A stretch of 35,935 bases of DNA from positions 1 to 35,935 of the forward strand of contig JAGAWQ010000006.1 of NCBI GenBank assembly GCA_017941345.1. The letters are read 5' to 3'. Within the stretch, counting starts at the first letter, position 1; each line of letters starts with the position of its first letter. This document shows positions 21,889-28,730 of the stretch, piece after piece. This stretch comes from Prevotella sp. GTDB taxonomy: Bacteria; Bacteroidota; Bacteroidia; Bacteroidales; Bacteroidaceae. Made by a program: the position numbers and the translations under genes. The notes under the pieces are model-generated. The model ran no database searches. It worked only from the letters and a program-made list of their open reading frames with translations, and was not told where the DNA came from.

Positions 21889-23914
21889 TTCTCTTTAATA
21901 ATGCGTCTATTGTGGGTTCGCCGCCACGGAAACGCTTGTAGAGCTCCATGGGGTGTTCTGTTCCTCCCTTGCTCAGGATATTGTCGCGGAACGACTGGGC
22001 CGTCTTCTGGTCGAAGATGCCACGTCGCTTGAATACGCTGAAGGCATCAGCATCCAACACCTCAGCCCATTTGTAGGAATAGTAGCCTGCCGCATAGCCT
22101 CCCGCCATGATGTGCGAGAACTGAACCGTCATACAGGTGTCCTTCAGCTGTTCGCCGATGATGGCTTTCTTCCACGCCTGTTTCTCGAAGGTGATGATGT
22201 CATCGGTAAACTCGTCCTTCTTGGTGTAATACGCCATGTCGAGCAGTCCGAAGCTGACCTGACGCAGACAGGCTGTCGCCGCCATGAAGTTACGGCTCTT
22301 AACGATGCGCTGAATCAGTTCGTCGGGCAAGGGTTCGCCTGTCTGATAGTGGAAGGCGAAGGTGCGCAGGAACTCCTTCTCGACGGCGTAGTTCTCCATG
22401 AACTGCGAAGGCAGCTCGACGAAGTCCCACCAGACGTTGGTTCCTGAGAGTGACTCGAAACGGGTGTTGGCAAACATGCCGTGCAGCGAGTGACCGAACT
22501 CATGGAGGAAGGTCTCCACCTCGCCTAATGTCAACAGCGCAGGCTTGTCCTCTGTAGGTTTGGTCAGGTTCATTACCACCGAGACATGTGGACGGACATT
22601 CTCGCCCTTACGGTCGATATATTGTCCTTGGTACTCCGTCATCCAGGCACCGCCCTGTTTGCCCTTTCGCGGATGGAAGTCGGCATAGAAGACCGCCAGA
22701 TAGGAGCCGTCCTTGTCGAACACCTCGTAGGCCTTCACATCGGGGTGATAGACGGGGATGTCCTTGTTCTCCTTGAAGGTGATGCCATAGAGTCGGTTGG
22801 CCAGCCCAAAGACACCATCGATGACCTTCGACAGTTCGAAGTAGGGACGTAGCATCTCCTGGTCCAGATTGAATTTCTTCATCTGCAACTTGTGGCTGTA
22901 GAAGCCAGCGTCCCAGGGATAAACTTTCTCTATATCCTTATTGGCTATTTTCAGCAGTTCTGCCTTTTCCTGCAACGCCGTAGGCTTATATGCCTCAATA
23001 AGGTCGTCGAGCAACCGATAGACATTGCGGGACTTGGAGGCCATGCGACGCTTCAGCACATAGTCCGCATAAGTCTTGTAGCCCAGCAGTTGGGCAATCT
23101 CACGACGCAGATTGATGAGTCGCTTGCAGATGTCGAGGTTGTTCTCGCTGTTGTCGTGGGTACACTCGGTATTGCGCGCCATATACATCTGCTTGCGCAG
23201 TTCGCGCTGGGTAGAATACGTCATGAAAGGCGAGTAGGAGGGCATATCGAGGGTGAACACCCAGCCCTGCTTCTCCTGTTCCTTGGCTGCCAGGGCTGCG
23301 GCCTCACGAGCCGTATCAGGCAGTCCGTCGAGTTGTGCCTCGTCGGTGATATGCAGCTGGAAGGCCTTGTTCTCTTTGAGCAGATTCTGCGAGAACTGCA
23401 GGGAGAGCATCGAGGCTTCCTCGGTCAGTTGGCGCAGGCGTTCCTTGCCCGCCTCGTCGAGCAGCGCACCACTACGCACAAATCCTTCGTAGCAGTTGTC
23501 GAGCAGTTGTTTCTCCTCAGGCGTCAACTTGCGATGATGCAGGTGCACCTGACGGATACGCTCGAACAGACGAGGATTGAGGCGCACATCGTTGGAGTGT
23601 TGCGTCAGGATGGGTTGCATCTTCTGAGCCAGCGCATCCATCTCGTCGTTGGTCTCGGCAGACAACATGTTGAAGAATACCGTCGACACCCTCGACAGCA
23701 GGTCGTAATAGCCCTCGTCCTCCTCCGTATTGATTATCGTATTGTCGAAGGTAGGCTTCTCGGGATTGTTGATGGTCTTCTCTATCTGCTCATTGTCACG
23801 ACGGATGCCCTCCATGAAGGCTTCCTCGTAGTCCTCCAGCCGGATACGGTCGAAAGGCACGGTATCGTGTGGAGTATTGTAGGGTTCAAAAAACGGATTC
23901 TTACGCTCGCTCAT
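21863..23914 (-). CDS. dcp: M3-family peptidyl-dipeptidase (Dcp-like)
   Basis: This 683-aa M3 metallopeptidase carries the zinc motif LHEFGHSLHGMF (about 466-477) and a downstream glutamate ligand in DFVELPSQF. Dcp removes C-terminal dipeptides from oligopeptides. No signal peptide is seen (MSERKNPFFEPYNTPH), suggesting a cytoplasmic enzyme. Length fits the family (about 680 aa). It heads a leftward operon; a minus-strand TAACTTTG box (23946 to 23939) lies 25 nt upstream of the ATG. Confidence 0.93.
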   Translation of the reverse strand: MSERKNPFFEPYNTPHDTVPFDRIRLEDYEEAFMEGIRRDNEQIEKTINNPEKPTFDNTIINTEEDEGYYDLLSRVSTVFFNMLSAETNDEMDALAQKMQPILTQHSNDVRLNPRLFERIRQVHLHHRKLTPEEKQLLDNCYEGFVRSGALLDEAGKERLRQLTEEASMLSLQFSQNLLKENKAFQLHITDEAQLDGLPDTAREAAALAAKEQEKQGWVFTLDMPSYSPFMTYSTQRELRKQMYMARNTECTHDNSENNLDICKRLINLRREIAQLLGYKTYADYVLKRRMASKSRNVYRLLDDLIEAYKPTALQEKAELLKIANKDIEKVYPWDAGFYSHKLQMKKFNLDQEMLRPYFELSKVIDGVFGLANRLYGITFKENKDIPVYHPDVKAYEVFDKDGSYLAVFYADFHPRKGKQGGAWMTEYQGQYIDRKGENVRPHVSVVMNLTKPTEDKPALLTLGEVETFLHEFGHSLHGMFANTRFESLSGTNVWWDFVELPSQFMENYAVEKEFLRTFAFHYQTGEPLPDELIQRIVKSRNFMAATACLRQVSFGLLDMAYYTKKDEFTDDIITFEKQAWKKAIIGEQLKDTCMTVQFSHIMAGGYAAGYYSYKWAEVLDADAFSVFKRRGIFDQKTAQSFRDNILSKGGTEHPMELYKRFRGGEPTIDALLKRNGIKRKTT

Positions 23915-23938
23915 ACTAACGTTATTCTAATTAAGGTG

Positions 23939-23946
23939 CAAAGTTA
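23939..23946 (-). promoter_or_regulatory. -7 box of the dcp operon
   Basis: TAACTTTG on the minus strand, 25 nt before the dcp start. No matching -33 TTTG is seen. Confidence 0.5.
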
Positions 23947-24008
23947 CAATAAATTACCGAAACCGCGTCATGATTAAAAAGAATTAACGTTATGGGAATG
24001 TGTGGCTG

Positions 24009-24671
24009 CTACATGAGCAGGCGTTCGAGCATGGGTATTTCGATGCGTCCTCGATGCAGGGTAATCATCTGGTCGGCTTGCATCCCGTTCAACGCATTGC
24101 TGATGTCCAGCCGGCTGTCGTTCAGCTCGTCGGCTATCTGTTGCATCAGGATGTAGAACGTCTTGGCCCCTGCGGGATAGATGCATCGCGAGAAGAAGAA
24201 ACGGATGATGCGCTCGCGTAGCGACTTGGGTGCAGAGCGCCAGGCTCGATGCTCCAGCCGCTGGGCATGGACTGCCAGGAGGTTGAACATGTTGAGACGG
24301 AACACGAGCTGCGTCTCCAGCAACAGCATCACCTCCTGCTTGTCGAGTGTGATGAGGTTACAGGGCTCAAGGGCTTTGAATGTTGACGTGTAGCTTTGCG
24401 AGAGTCCGAAGATACGTTCAGGTTGCAGGGTATAGGGGGCATTGATGCGTTCTACGACGCGACAGCTGTGGTCATCGCTCAGCGTCTCACACTCCAGCAT
24501 GCCGTTGGTCAGGAAATACAGGTGTGTACACTTGTCGCCATCACGAACCACACGCTTGCCGGCGGCCACCTTCGAAAATCCGAACTTGGTATGGGTCACC
24601 ACCTCCATCAGGTCGGCACGACTCATACCTTGGAAGAGGGTAAACTGCAACAGCTGGTCGTAGATGGTCAT
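24009..24671 (-). CDS. Crp/Fnr-family transcription regulator
   Basis: This 220-aa regulator has an N-terminal cyclic-nucleotide-binding-type beta-roll (about 15-125) and a C-terminal winged helix (about 150-215, LMQQIADELNDSRLDISNALNGMQ). It lacks the cysteines of Fnr that bind an iron-sulfur cluster and a clear cAMP-binding Arg-Ser pair, so the ligand is unknown. The start overlaps the apbE stop by 4 nt. It is the last gene of a six-gene leftward operon. Confidence 0.88.
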   Translation of the reverse strand: MTIYDQLLQFTLFQGMSRADLMEVVTHTKFGFSKVAAGKRVVRDGDKCTHLYFLTNGMLECETLSDDHSCRVVERINAPYTLQPERIFGLSQSYTSTFKALEPCNLITLDKQEVMLLLETQLVFRLNMFNLLAVHAQRLEHRAWRSAPKSLRERIIRFFFSRCIYPAGAKTFYILMQQIADELNDSRLDISNALNGMQADQMITLHRGRIEIPMLERLLM

Positions 24672-25669
24672 TGCTCAATCTTGTCTTTTAGCGAAGGGGA
24701 GTACCATACCTTGTTTACGCCCTTGTCATCGTAGATGAAGTAGACCATTAGGTCAGGATTGCGCTCCAGGACCTCTCGTGCCTTGTCGAGTCCCATGACC
24801 ATAAAAGCGGTGGCGTAGGCATCAGCCTTGGCACATTGGTTGCATAGTACTGTGGCTGAGAGGATGTTATGCTGAACGGGACGACCGGTCTTGGGGTCGA
24901 TGGTATGCGCATATTTGCGTCCGCCCTTATAGTAGAAGTTACGATAGTTACCACTGGTAGCCATCGCCTTGTCCGTGACGTTGAGTACCGTCTGCAAGTC
25001 GTTGCCCACATGCAGCGTGTCGTCGGTAGGCTTGGTGACGCCAATCTTCCAGGGCACACGCTTCTCGCTGATGCCGCGTGTCACCACCTCGCCACCAATC
25101 TCGACAAGATAGTTGGTGATGCCTTTCTCGTCGAGCAGACGGGCTACCACATCCGTGCCATACCCTTTGGCGATGGCTGAGCAGTCGAGCATGATGCGAG
25201 GGTCTTGCTTCTGGATGGTCTTACCGTTGTAGCTCACCTTCTGGTATCCGACAAACTGGCGCAGCGAGTCGATGGCATGAGTGGTAGGCTCCTGTCCGTG
25301 TTTGAATCCGAAGCCCCAGATATTCACCAGCGGGGCTACGGTGATGTCGAAGGCTCCCTGGGTGTCCTGACTAATCTGCTGAGCCAGCTGGAACACGTCG
25401 AGAAACATCTTGTCGGGCTTTACCGCCTCGTTGTTGTTAATCTTCGAAATGGTGCTCTGCTCGTTGAACATCGACAGGGCAGCATCGACCTCTTTCAGCT
25501 TGGCTACCACCTCGGCATGCAGGTCGTCATCATACTGGTACGTCACATGATAGGTGGTACCGAAGATGAGACCAGAGCACTTCTGGTAGGGCATGGACTG
25601 CTGCTGCCGTATGATGAGTACCGTACCTACGATGAGCAGCACGAGGAAGGGGAGTTGCCACTTTTTCAT
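24668..25669 (-). CDS. apbE: FAD:protein FMN transferase (ApbE)
   Basis: This 333-aa exported protein has an N-terminal membrane segment (about 5-20) and ApbE motifs: MFNEQSTISKIN, GAFDITVAPLVNIWGFG, DCSAIAKGYGTDVV, YLVEIGGEVVTRG and the C-terminal TATSGNYRNFY-like and KADAYATAFMVMG segments. ApbE attaches FMN covalently to Thr residues of respiratory proteins such as Nqr or Rnf subunits. It overlaps genes on both sides by 4 nt. Confidence 0.92.
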   Translation of the reverse strand: MKKWQLPFLVLLIVGTVLIIRQQQSMPYQKCSGLIFGTTYHVTYQYDDDLHAEVVAKLKEVDAALSMFNEQSTISKINNNEAVKPDKMFLDVFQLAQQISQDTQGAFDITVAPLVNIWGFGFKHGQEPTTHAIDSLRQFVGYQKVSYNGKTIQKQDPRIMLDCSAIAKGYGTDVVARLLDEKGITNYLVEIGGEVVTRGISEKRVPWKIGVTKPTDDTLHVGNDLQTVLNVTDKAMATSGNYRNFYYKGGRKYAHTIDPKTGRPVQHNILSATVLCNQCAKADAYATAFMVMGLDKAREVLERNPDLMVYFIYDDKGVNKVWYSPSLKDKIEQ

Positions 25670-26361
25670 ATATCAATGATGACGTTGAAGTTGGCTGCCA
25701 GACAGTCTTTGTCGTTAGTGCCGAAGCCCGGCACATACCACGTGGTGCCGTAGTCGCCCTCCTTATGGACTATGCGCCGCTTGTAACGTACGCTCCAGCC
25801 CAGATGGAACGGACCGAAAATCTTGGCATCGATGCCAATGACGGCTTCGAGCCAATGCATGTTGCAAGGCATGTCGTGGATAGCGAATTGCGTCTTGCTC
25901 TTCCATACGGGGTCAGGCAGATTCTCGCGGATGATGTCGACCTTATATGACGTGAAAGCGTAACGGAATCCGGCATACATGCGGTTGGCCTGATGCTTGT
26001 TCTTCAGGATGTTCCAGTCCATACCAATACGGAAGTAGGGGGCTGTGGTCTTGTAGGTCAGATGGGTCACCTCGTCGTTCTCGTGATTGGCACGTCCGAG
26101 ACCCAGTTCGAAGATAGGGAACCATTGGTCGTGCAGATTGATGCGCAGGGCTCCTTCGTATTGTCCGTGGTCACCAAAGGTCAGCATGGCAGCACCTACG
26201 AGGTCGAACGAAAGGGAGAAGCCCCGGAATAGGGGTATGGAGTCTTTTTCCATGCGAAACATCTTCAGTTGCGCATGGGCAGGTGTGGCGTTGCCAAGGA
26301 GCAGCACCATACTAATCAAGGTCGCCGAAATATATCGCGAGATGGTCTGTCGATTGGTCAT
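25666..26361 (-). CDS. DUF6048-like outer-membrane beta-barrel protein
   Basis: This 231-aa protein has a signal peptide ending TPAHAQ (about residue 30) and alternating aromatic/polar strands typical of a small outer-membrane barrel (GFSLSFDLVGAAMLTFG, RINLHDQWFPIFELGLG, GWSVRYKRR). Its end is NFNVIIDI. Partnered DUF6452-like and DUF6048-like genes are common in Bacteroidales. The start lies 50 nt inside the upstream lipoprotein gene. That long overlap is accepted because only this Met gives a full signal peptide. No catalytic role can be assigned. Confidence 0.75.
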   Translation of the reverse strand: MTNRQTISRYISATLISMVLLLGNATPAHAQLKMFRMEKDSIPLFRGFSLSFDLVGAAMLTFGDHGQYEGALRINLHDQWFPIFELGLGRANHENDEVTHLTYKTTAPYFRIGMDWNILKNKHQANRMYAGFRYAFTSYKVDIIRENLPDPVWKSKTQFAIHDMPCNMHWLEAVIGIDAKIFGPFHLGWSVRYKRRIVHKEGDYGTTWYVPGFGTNDKDCLAANFNVIIDI

Positions 26362-26815
26362 AAGTCACATTTGGATTTAAGATTACCACGGAGTCGATGT
26401 AGTCGCAGTCGTATCTTACCGACGAAATGTTGTGGAAGAAGGAGGCCTGGCAGTCGACGGATTCGAAGTGTGGGTAGTTCTCTTTCTTGACATATAGAAC
26501 GCCAAGGTAGGCAATACCCTTATGTGCCGTTGTCGTGTCTGTCCTGAAGAGATAGAAGGTGTCCTCGGGTTGCATATAGCTGGCGGGCAGGTCGAAGCCT
26601 GCAAGACCTGTCATGGCGTTGCGCAACAGCGTGTCAGTTCCGTCAGCCCGCCTGGTGGTAATCCAGAGCGTGTCGGTGTCTAACCCTTTCGCATCCATAT
26701 CGGGTCCGATGACGATGATATTGTAATCAGCGGTATGGTACAGGGGACAGTCAATGGATGTACACCCCATGACAAGAGCCGTCAACAGCACGAGCAGTCC
26801 TACTATTTTCCGCAT
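26312..26815 (-). CDS. DUF6452-like lipoprotein
   Basis: This 167-aa lipoprotein has lipobox LVMGC (Cys18). The mature part is beta-rich, with no enzyme motif. It overlaps the following barrel gene by 50 nt and the preceding glycosyltransferase by 13 nt. The pairing with a DUF6048-like barrel suggests a shared envelope function, unknown in detail. Confidence 0.72.
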   Translation of the reverse strand: MRKIVGLLVLLTALVMGCTSIDCPLYHTADYNIIVIGPDMDAKGLDTDTLWITTRRADGTDTLLRNAMTGLAGFDLPASYMQPEDTFYLFRTDTTTAHKGIAYLGVLYVKKENYPHFESVDCQASFFHNISSVRYDCDYIDSVVILNPNVTYDQSTDHLAIYFGDLD

Positions 26816-27774
26816 CTGATTTCCTCCTCTATCTGATAGTCGTTGCGCCCGGCACTATTGCGGCTGATGAGATCGCCCAGGAATCCGGCCAGGAACAGCT
26901 GCGTACCAATCATCATCATCGTCAGGGCGATGTAGAAGTAGGGTGAGTTGGTGACCAGACGCATGGGGATGCCGTTGTAGAGTGCCCATGCCTTCTCAGC
27001 ACCCAGGAAGAAGGCTGCAAGGAAACCTATCATGAACACGATGGTGCCCAGGAATCCGAACACGTGCATGGGCTTCTTGCCAAAGGTGCCCAGGAACCAG
27101 AGCGTCAGCAGGTCGAGATAGCCGTTGACAAAGCGGTTCCAGCCCATGAACTTCGACTTGCCGAACTTGCGGGCTTGATGGTGTACAGGCTTCTCGGCAA
27201 TCTTGTCGAAACCGGCATTCTTGGCCAGATAGGGCATGTAGCGATGCATCTCGCCATACACCTCGATATTCTTCACCACCTCATGGCGATAAGCTTTCAG
27301 TCCGCAGTTGAAGTCGTGCAGGTTCTTGATGCCGCTCACCTTACGTGCGGTAGCGTTGAACAGCTTGGTGGGAATGGTCTTCGACAGGGGGTCGCCCTGC
27401 TTGCGGTTCTGCTTGTAGCCGCTCACCAGGTCGTAGCCGTCTTCCTTAATCATGCGGTACAGCTCGGGAATCTCGTCGGGCGAGTCCTGCAGGTCGGCAT
27501 CCATCGTGATGACCACGTCGCCCAGGGCCTCCTTGAAGCCGCAGTAGAGTGCAGGACTCTTGCCATAGTTGCGACGGAACTTGATGCCCTTCACATGTTC
27601 TGAGCGGGCTGCCAACTCGGTAATCACATCCCACGAATGGTCGGTAGAACCGTCGTTGACGAAGATGACCTCGAAGCTGAACTTGTTGGCCTCCATCACG
27701 CGCTCTATCCACGAGTAGAGTTCGGGCAGCGATTCGTCCTCATTAAAAAGAGGTATAACTACTGATATATCCAT
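26803..27774 (-). CDS. GT2 glycosyltransferase with two C-terminal membrane helices
   Basis: This 323-aa enzyme resembles the DPM1/GtrB/ArnC group. An N-terminal GT-A domain carries VVIPLFNEDESL, FVNDGSTDHSW, ITMDADLQDSP (DxD-like) and DFNCGLKAY. Two transmembrane helices follow at about 232-255 and 268-292. Such enzymes usually transfer a sugar from a nucleotide donor to undecaprenyl phosphate at the inner membrane. The ATG at 27774 directly follows a heptamer repeat block that fills the gap to the upstream gene. Confidence 0.9.
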   Translation of the reverse strand: MDISVVIPLFNEDESLPELYSWIERVMEANKFSFEVIFVNDGSTDHSWDVITELAARSEHVKGIKFRRNYGKSPALYCGFKEALGDVVITMDADLQDSPDEIPELYRMIKEDGYDLVSGYKQNRKQGDPLSKTIPTKLFNATARKVSGIKNLHDFNCGLKAYRHEVVKNIEVYGEMHRYMPYLAKNAGFDKIAEKPVHHQARKFGKSKFMGWNRFVNGYLDLLTLWFLGTFGKKPMHVFGFLGTIVFMIGFLAAFFLGAEKAWALYNGIPMRLVTNSPYFYIALTMMMIGTQLFLAGFLGDLISRNSAGRNDYQIEEEIRCGK

Positions 27775-27815
27775 TAACTTTTATCTTTTAACTCTTAACT
27801 TTTAACTTTCAACTC
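27774..27815 (+). repeat. Six-unit heptamer repeat at the DUF4199/GT2 junction
   Basis: Six 7-mers in phase: TTAACTT, TTATCTT, TTAACTC, TTAACTT, TTAACTT, TCAACTC. The block runs from the last codons and TAA stop of the DUF4199 gene to the ATG of the GT2 gene (minus-strand sense), so it forms the whole 20-nt gap. Confidence 0.9.
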
Positions 27816-28337
27816 CCTTCTCTGCATCAGCGCAGCAATTGGCGCTCCCAGGAATATGCCTGTCGTAATGTTGATGGTCAGCATGTTCAGCGCGTAGTCT
27901 ATGGGGCGCATGTTAGCCAGCTCCTTCAGCCCTTCGTCCATCTGTTGACGCATGCCGTAGATGTCCATCATCTTCCGGCCTTCCTCGGAGTTCAGCATCT
28001 TGTTGAACGTGCCCAGTAGATAGCCTTGGTCGATGTAGGCGAAGTAGACGTAGATGACTACTGCCAGCAACAGACCGGCATAGAAGAAACTCAGTATCAG
28101 ATAGGCATAGCCACGCCCGAAGGAGATGATGCCCTCACGTGCCTGGTCGCGAAAATGACGCAACCTGTTGGCTGCGAAGAAGGGGGAGGTCACAAGCAGC
28201 AGCATAGCAGCCAGGCCAAGGGTGGGGTTGGCCAGCCCTTGTATGTAGCATATAAAGCTGCCAATCCACATCAGCGACAGCAGGGCGCCGTCCTGTCGGG
28301 CAAATGCTTTCAGTTGTACGTATTCTTGTGGTGTCAT
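27795..28337 (-). CDS. DUF4199 four-helix membrane protein
   Basis: This 180-aa protein starts MTPQEYVQLKAFA, with four membrane helices (about 20-40, 42-60, 75-100, 145-165) and the DUF4199 pattern RHFRDQAREGIISFGRGYAY. Function is unknown. A longer frame starts at a TTG (28349), but that TTG is the end of the TACCTTTG promoter box, so the ATG at 28337 is chosen. The last residues (ELKVKS) and stop are encoded by a heptamer repeat. It is the first gene of the leftward operon ending at 24009. Confidence 0.87.
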   Translation of the reverse strand: MTPQEYVQLKAFARQDGALLSLMWIGSFICYIQGLANPTLGLAAMLLLVTSPFFAANRLRHFRDQAREGIISFGRGYAYLILSFFYAGLLLAVVIYVYFAYIDQGYLLGTFNKMLNSEEGRKMMDIYGMRQQMDEGLKELANMRPIDYALNMLTINITTGIFLGAPIAALMQRRELKVKS

Positions 28338-28346
28338 TTCTGCCTG

Positions 28347-28354
28347 CAAAGGTA
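28347..28354 (-). promoter_or_regulatory. -7 box of the DUF4199-GT2-apbE-crp operon
   Basis: TACCTTTG on the minus strand, 9 nt before the ATG at 28337. No good TTTG -33 box is present; TTTC occurs 17 nt upstream. Confidence 0.5.
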
Positions 28355-28392
28355 CGAATAAATTTGTAAATGAAAAAAAATATTAGCAATCA

Positions 28393-28425
28393 TTTGCTGT
28401 TTCTCGAAAATTATTTGTACCTTTG
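28393..28425 (+). promoter_or_regulatory. Promoter of the SRP RNA/tRNA-Thr unit
   Basis: TTTG (28393-28396), 21 nt, TACCTTTG (28418-28425). Transcription would begin near 28432. Confidence 0.7.
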
Positions 28426-28445
28426 CAGCCGCTTACGAGCAAAAA

Positions 28446-28541
28446 CGGGCAGTCCTGTACGGCCAGCTCCCTCGGAATCCCCCAGGATGGGAACATAGCA
28501 AGGGTACTTGGTTGTAGCGGCGCGATGCAGATAGCTGCCCA
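28446..28541 (+). ncRNA. ffs: Signal recognition particle RNA (4.5S type)
   Basis: The apical domain is CAGG-ATG-GGAA-CAT-AGCA (28482-28500): a GGAA tetraloop on a short stem, flanked by the conserved CAGG/AGCA internal loop that Ffh recognises. The outer ends GGGCAG (28447-28452) and CTGCCC (28535-28540) pair, giving a rod about 95 nt long, the size of small bacterial SRP RNA. A strong promoter lies upstream and tRNA-Thr begins 4 nt downstream, so they are probably cut from one transcript. Confidence 0.85.
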
Positions 28542-28544
28542 CCC

Positions 28545-28618
28545 GCCTCTTTAGCTCAGTTGGCCAGAGCACGTGATTTGTAATCTCGGGGTCGTTGGTT
28601 CGAATCCGACAAGAGGCT
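28545..28618 (+). tRNA. tRNA-Thr (anticodon TGT)
   Basis: Acceptor strands GCCTCTT (28545-28551) and AAGAGGC pair. The D-arm GCTC/GAGC is present, the anticodon loop is TTTGTAA (anticodon TGT) and the T-arm is GTTGG-TTCGAAT-CCGAC. The anticodon stem has one T-T mismatch. CCA is not encoded. It lies directly after the SRP RNA. Confidence 0.93.
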
Positions 28619-28621
28619 CAG

Positions 28622-28730
28622 AAGAAATGAGAAATGAAAATGAAAGAAATGAGAAATGCTTTATTGGCGTTTCTCATTTTCGATTAACCCATTTCTTTCA
28701 TTCCTTTCATTTCTTTCATTTCTTTCATTC
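28622..28730 (+). repeat. Purine/pyrimidine short-period repeat between tRNA-Thr and mutS2
   Basis: After the tRNA come 7- to 8-nt units (GAGAAAT, GAAAATG, AAAGAAAT). Next to the mutS2 stop come 9-nt units (TTTCTTTCA type). The two blocks are reverse-complementary, with a central 13-bp hairpin, AAATGAGAAATGC (28647-28659) against GCGTTTCTCATTT (28667-28679). It may act as a two-way transcript end between the convergent units. Confidence 0.65.

Noticed and set aside
28337-28349. TTG start for the DUF4199 gene at 28349, and likewise the TTG at 31415 for mutS2
   Set aside because: Both TTG codons belong to TACCTTTG promoter boxes, so they lie upstream of the expected transcript start.
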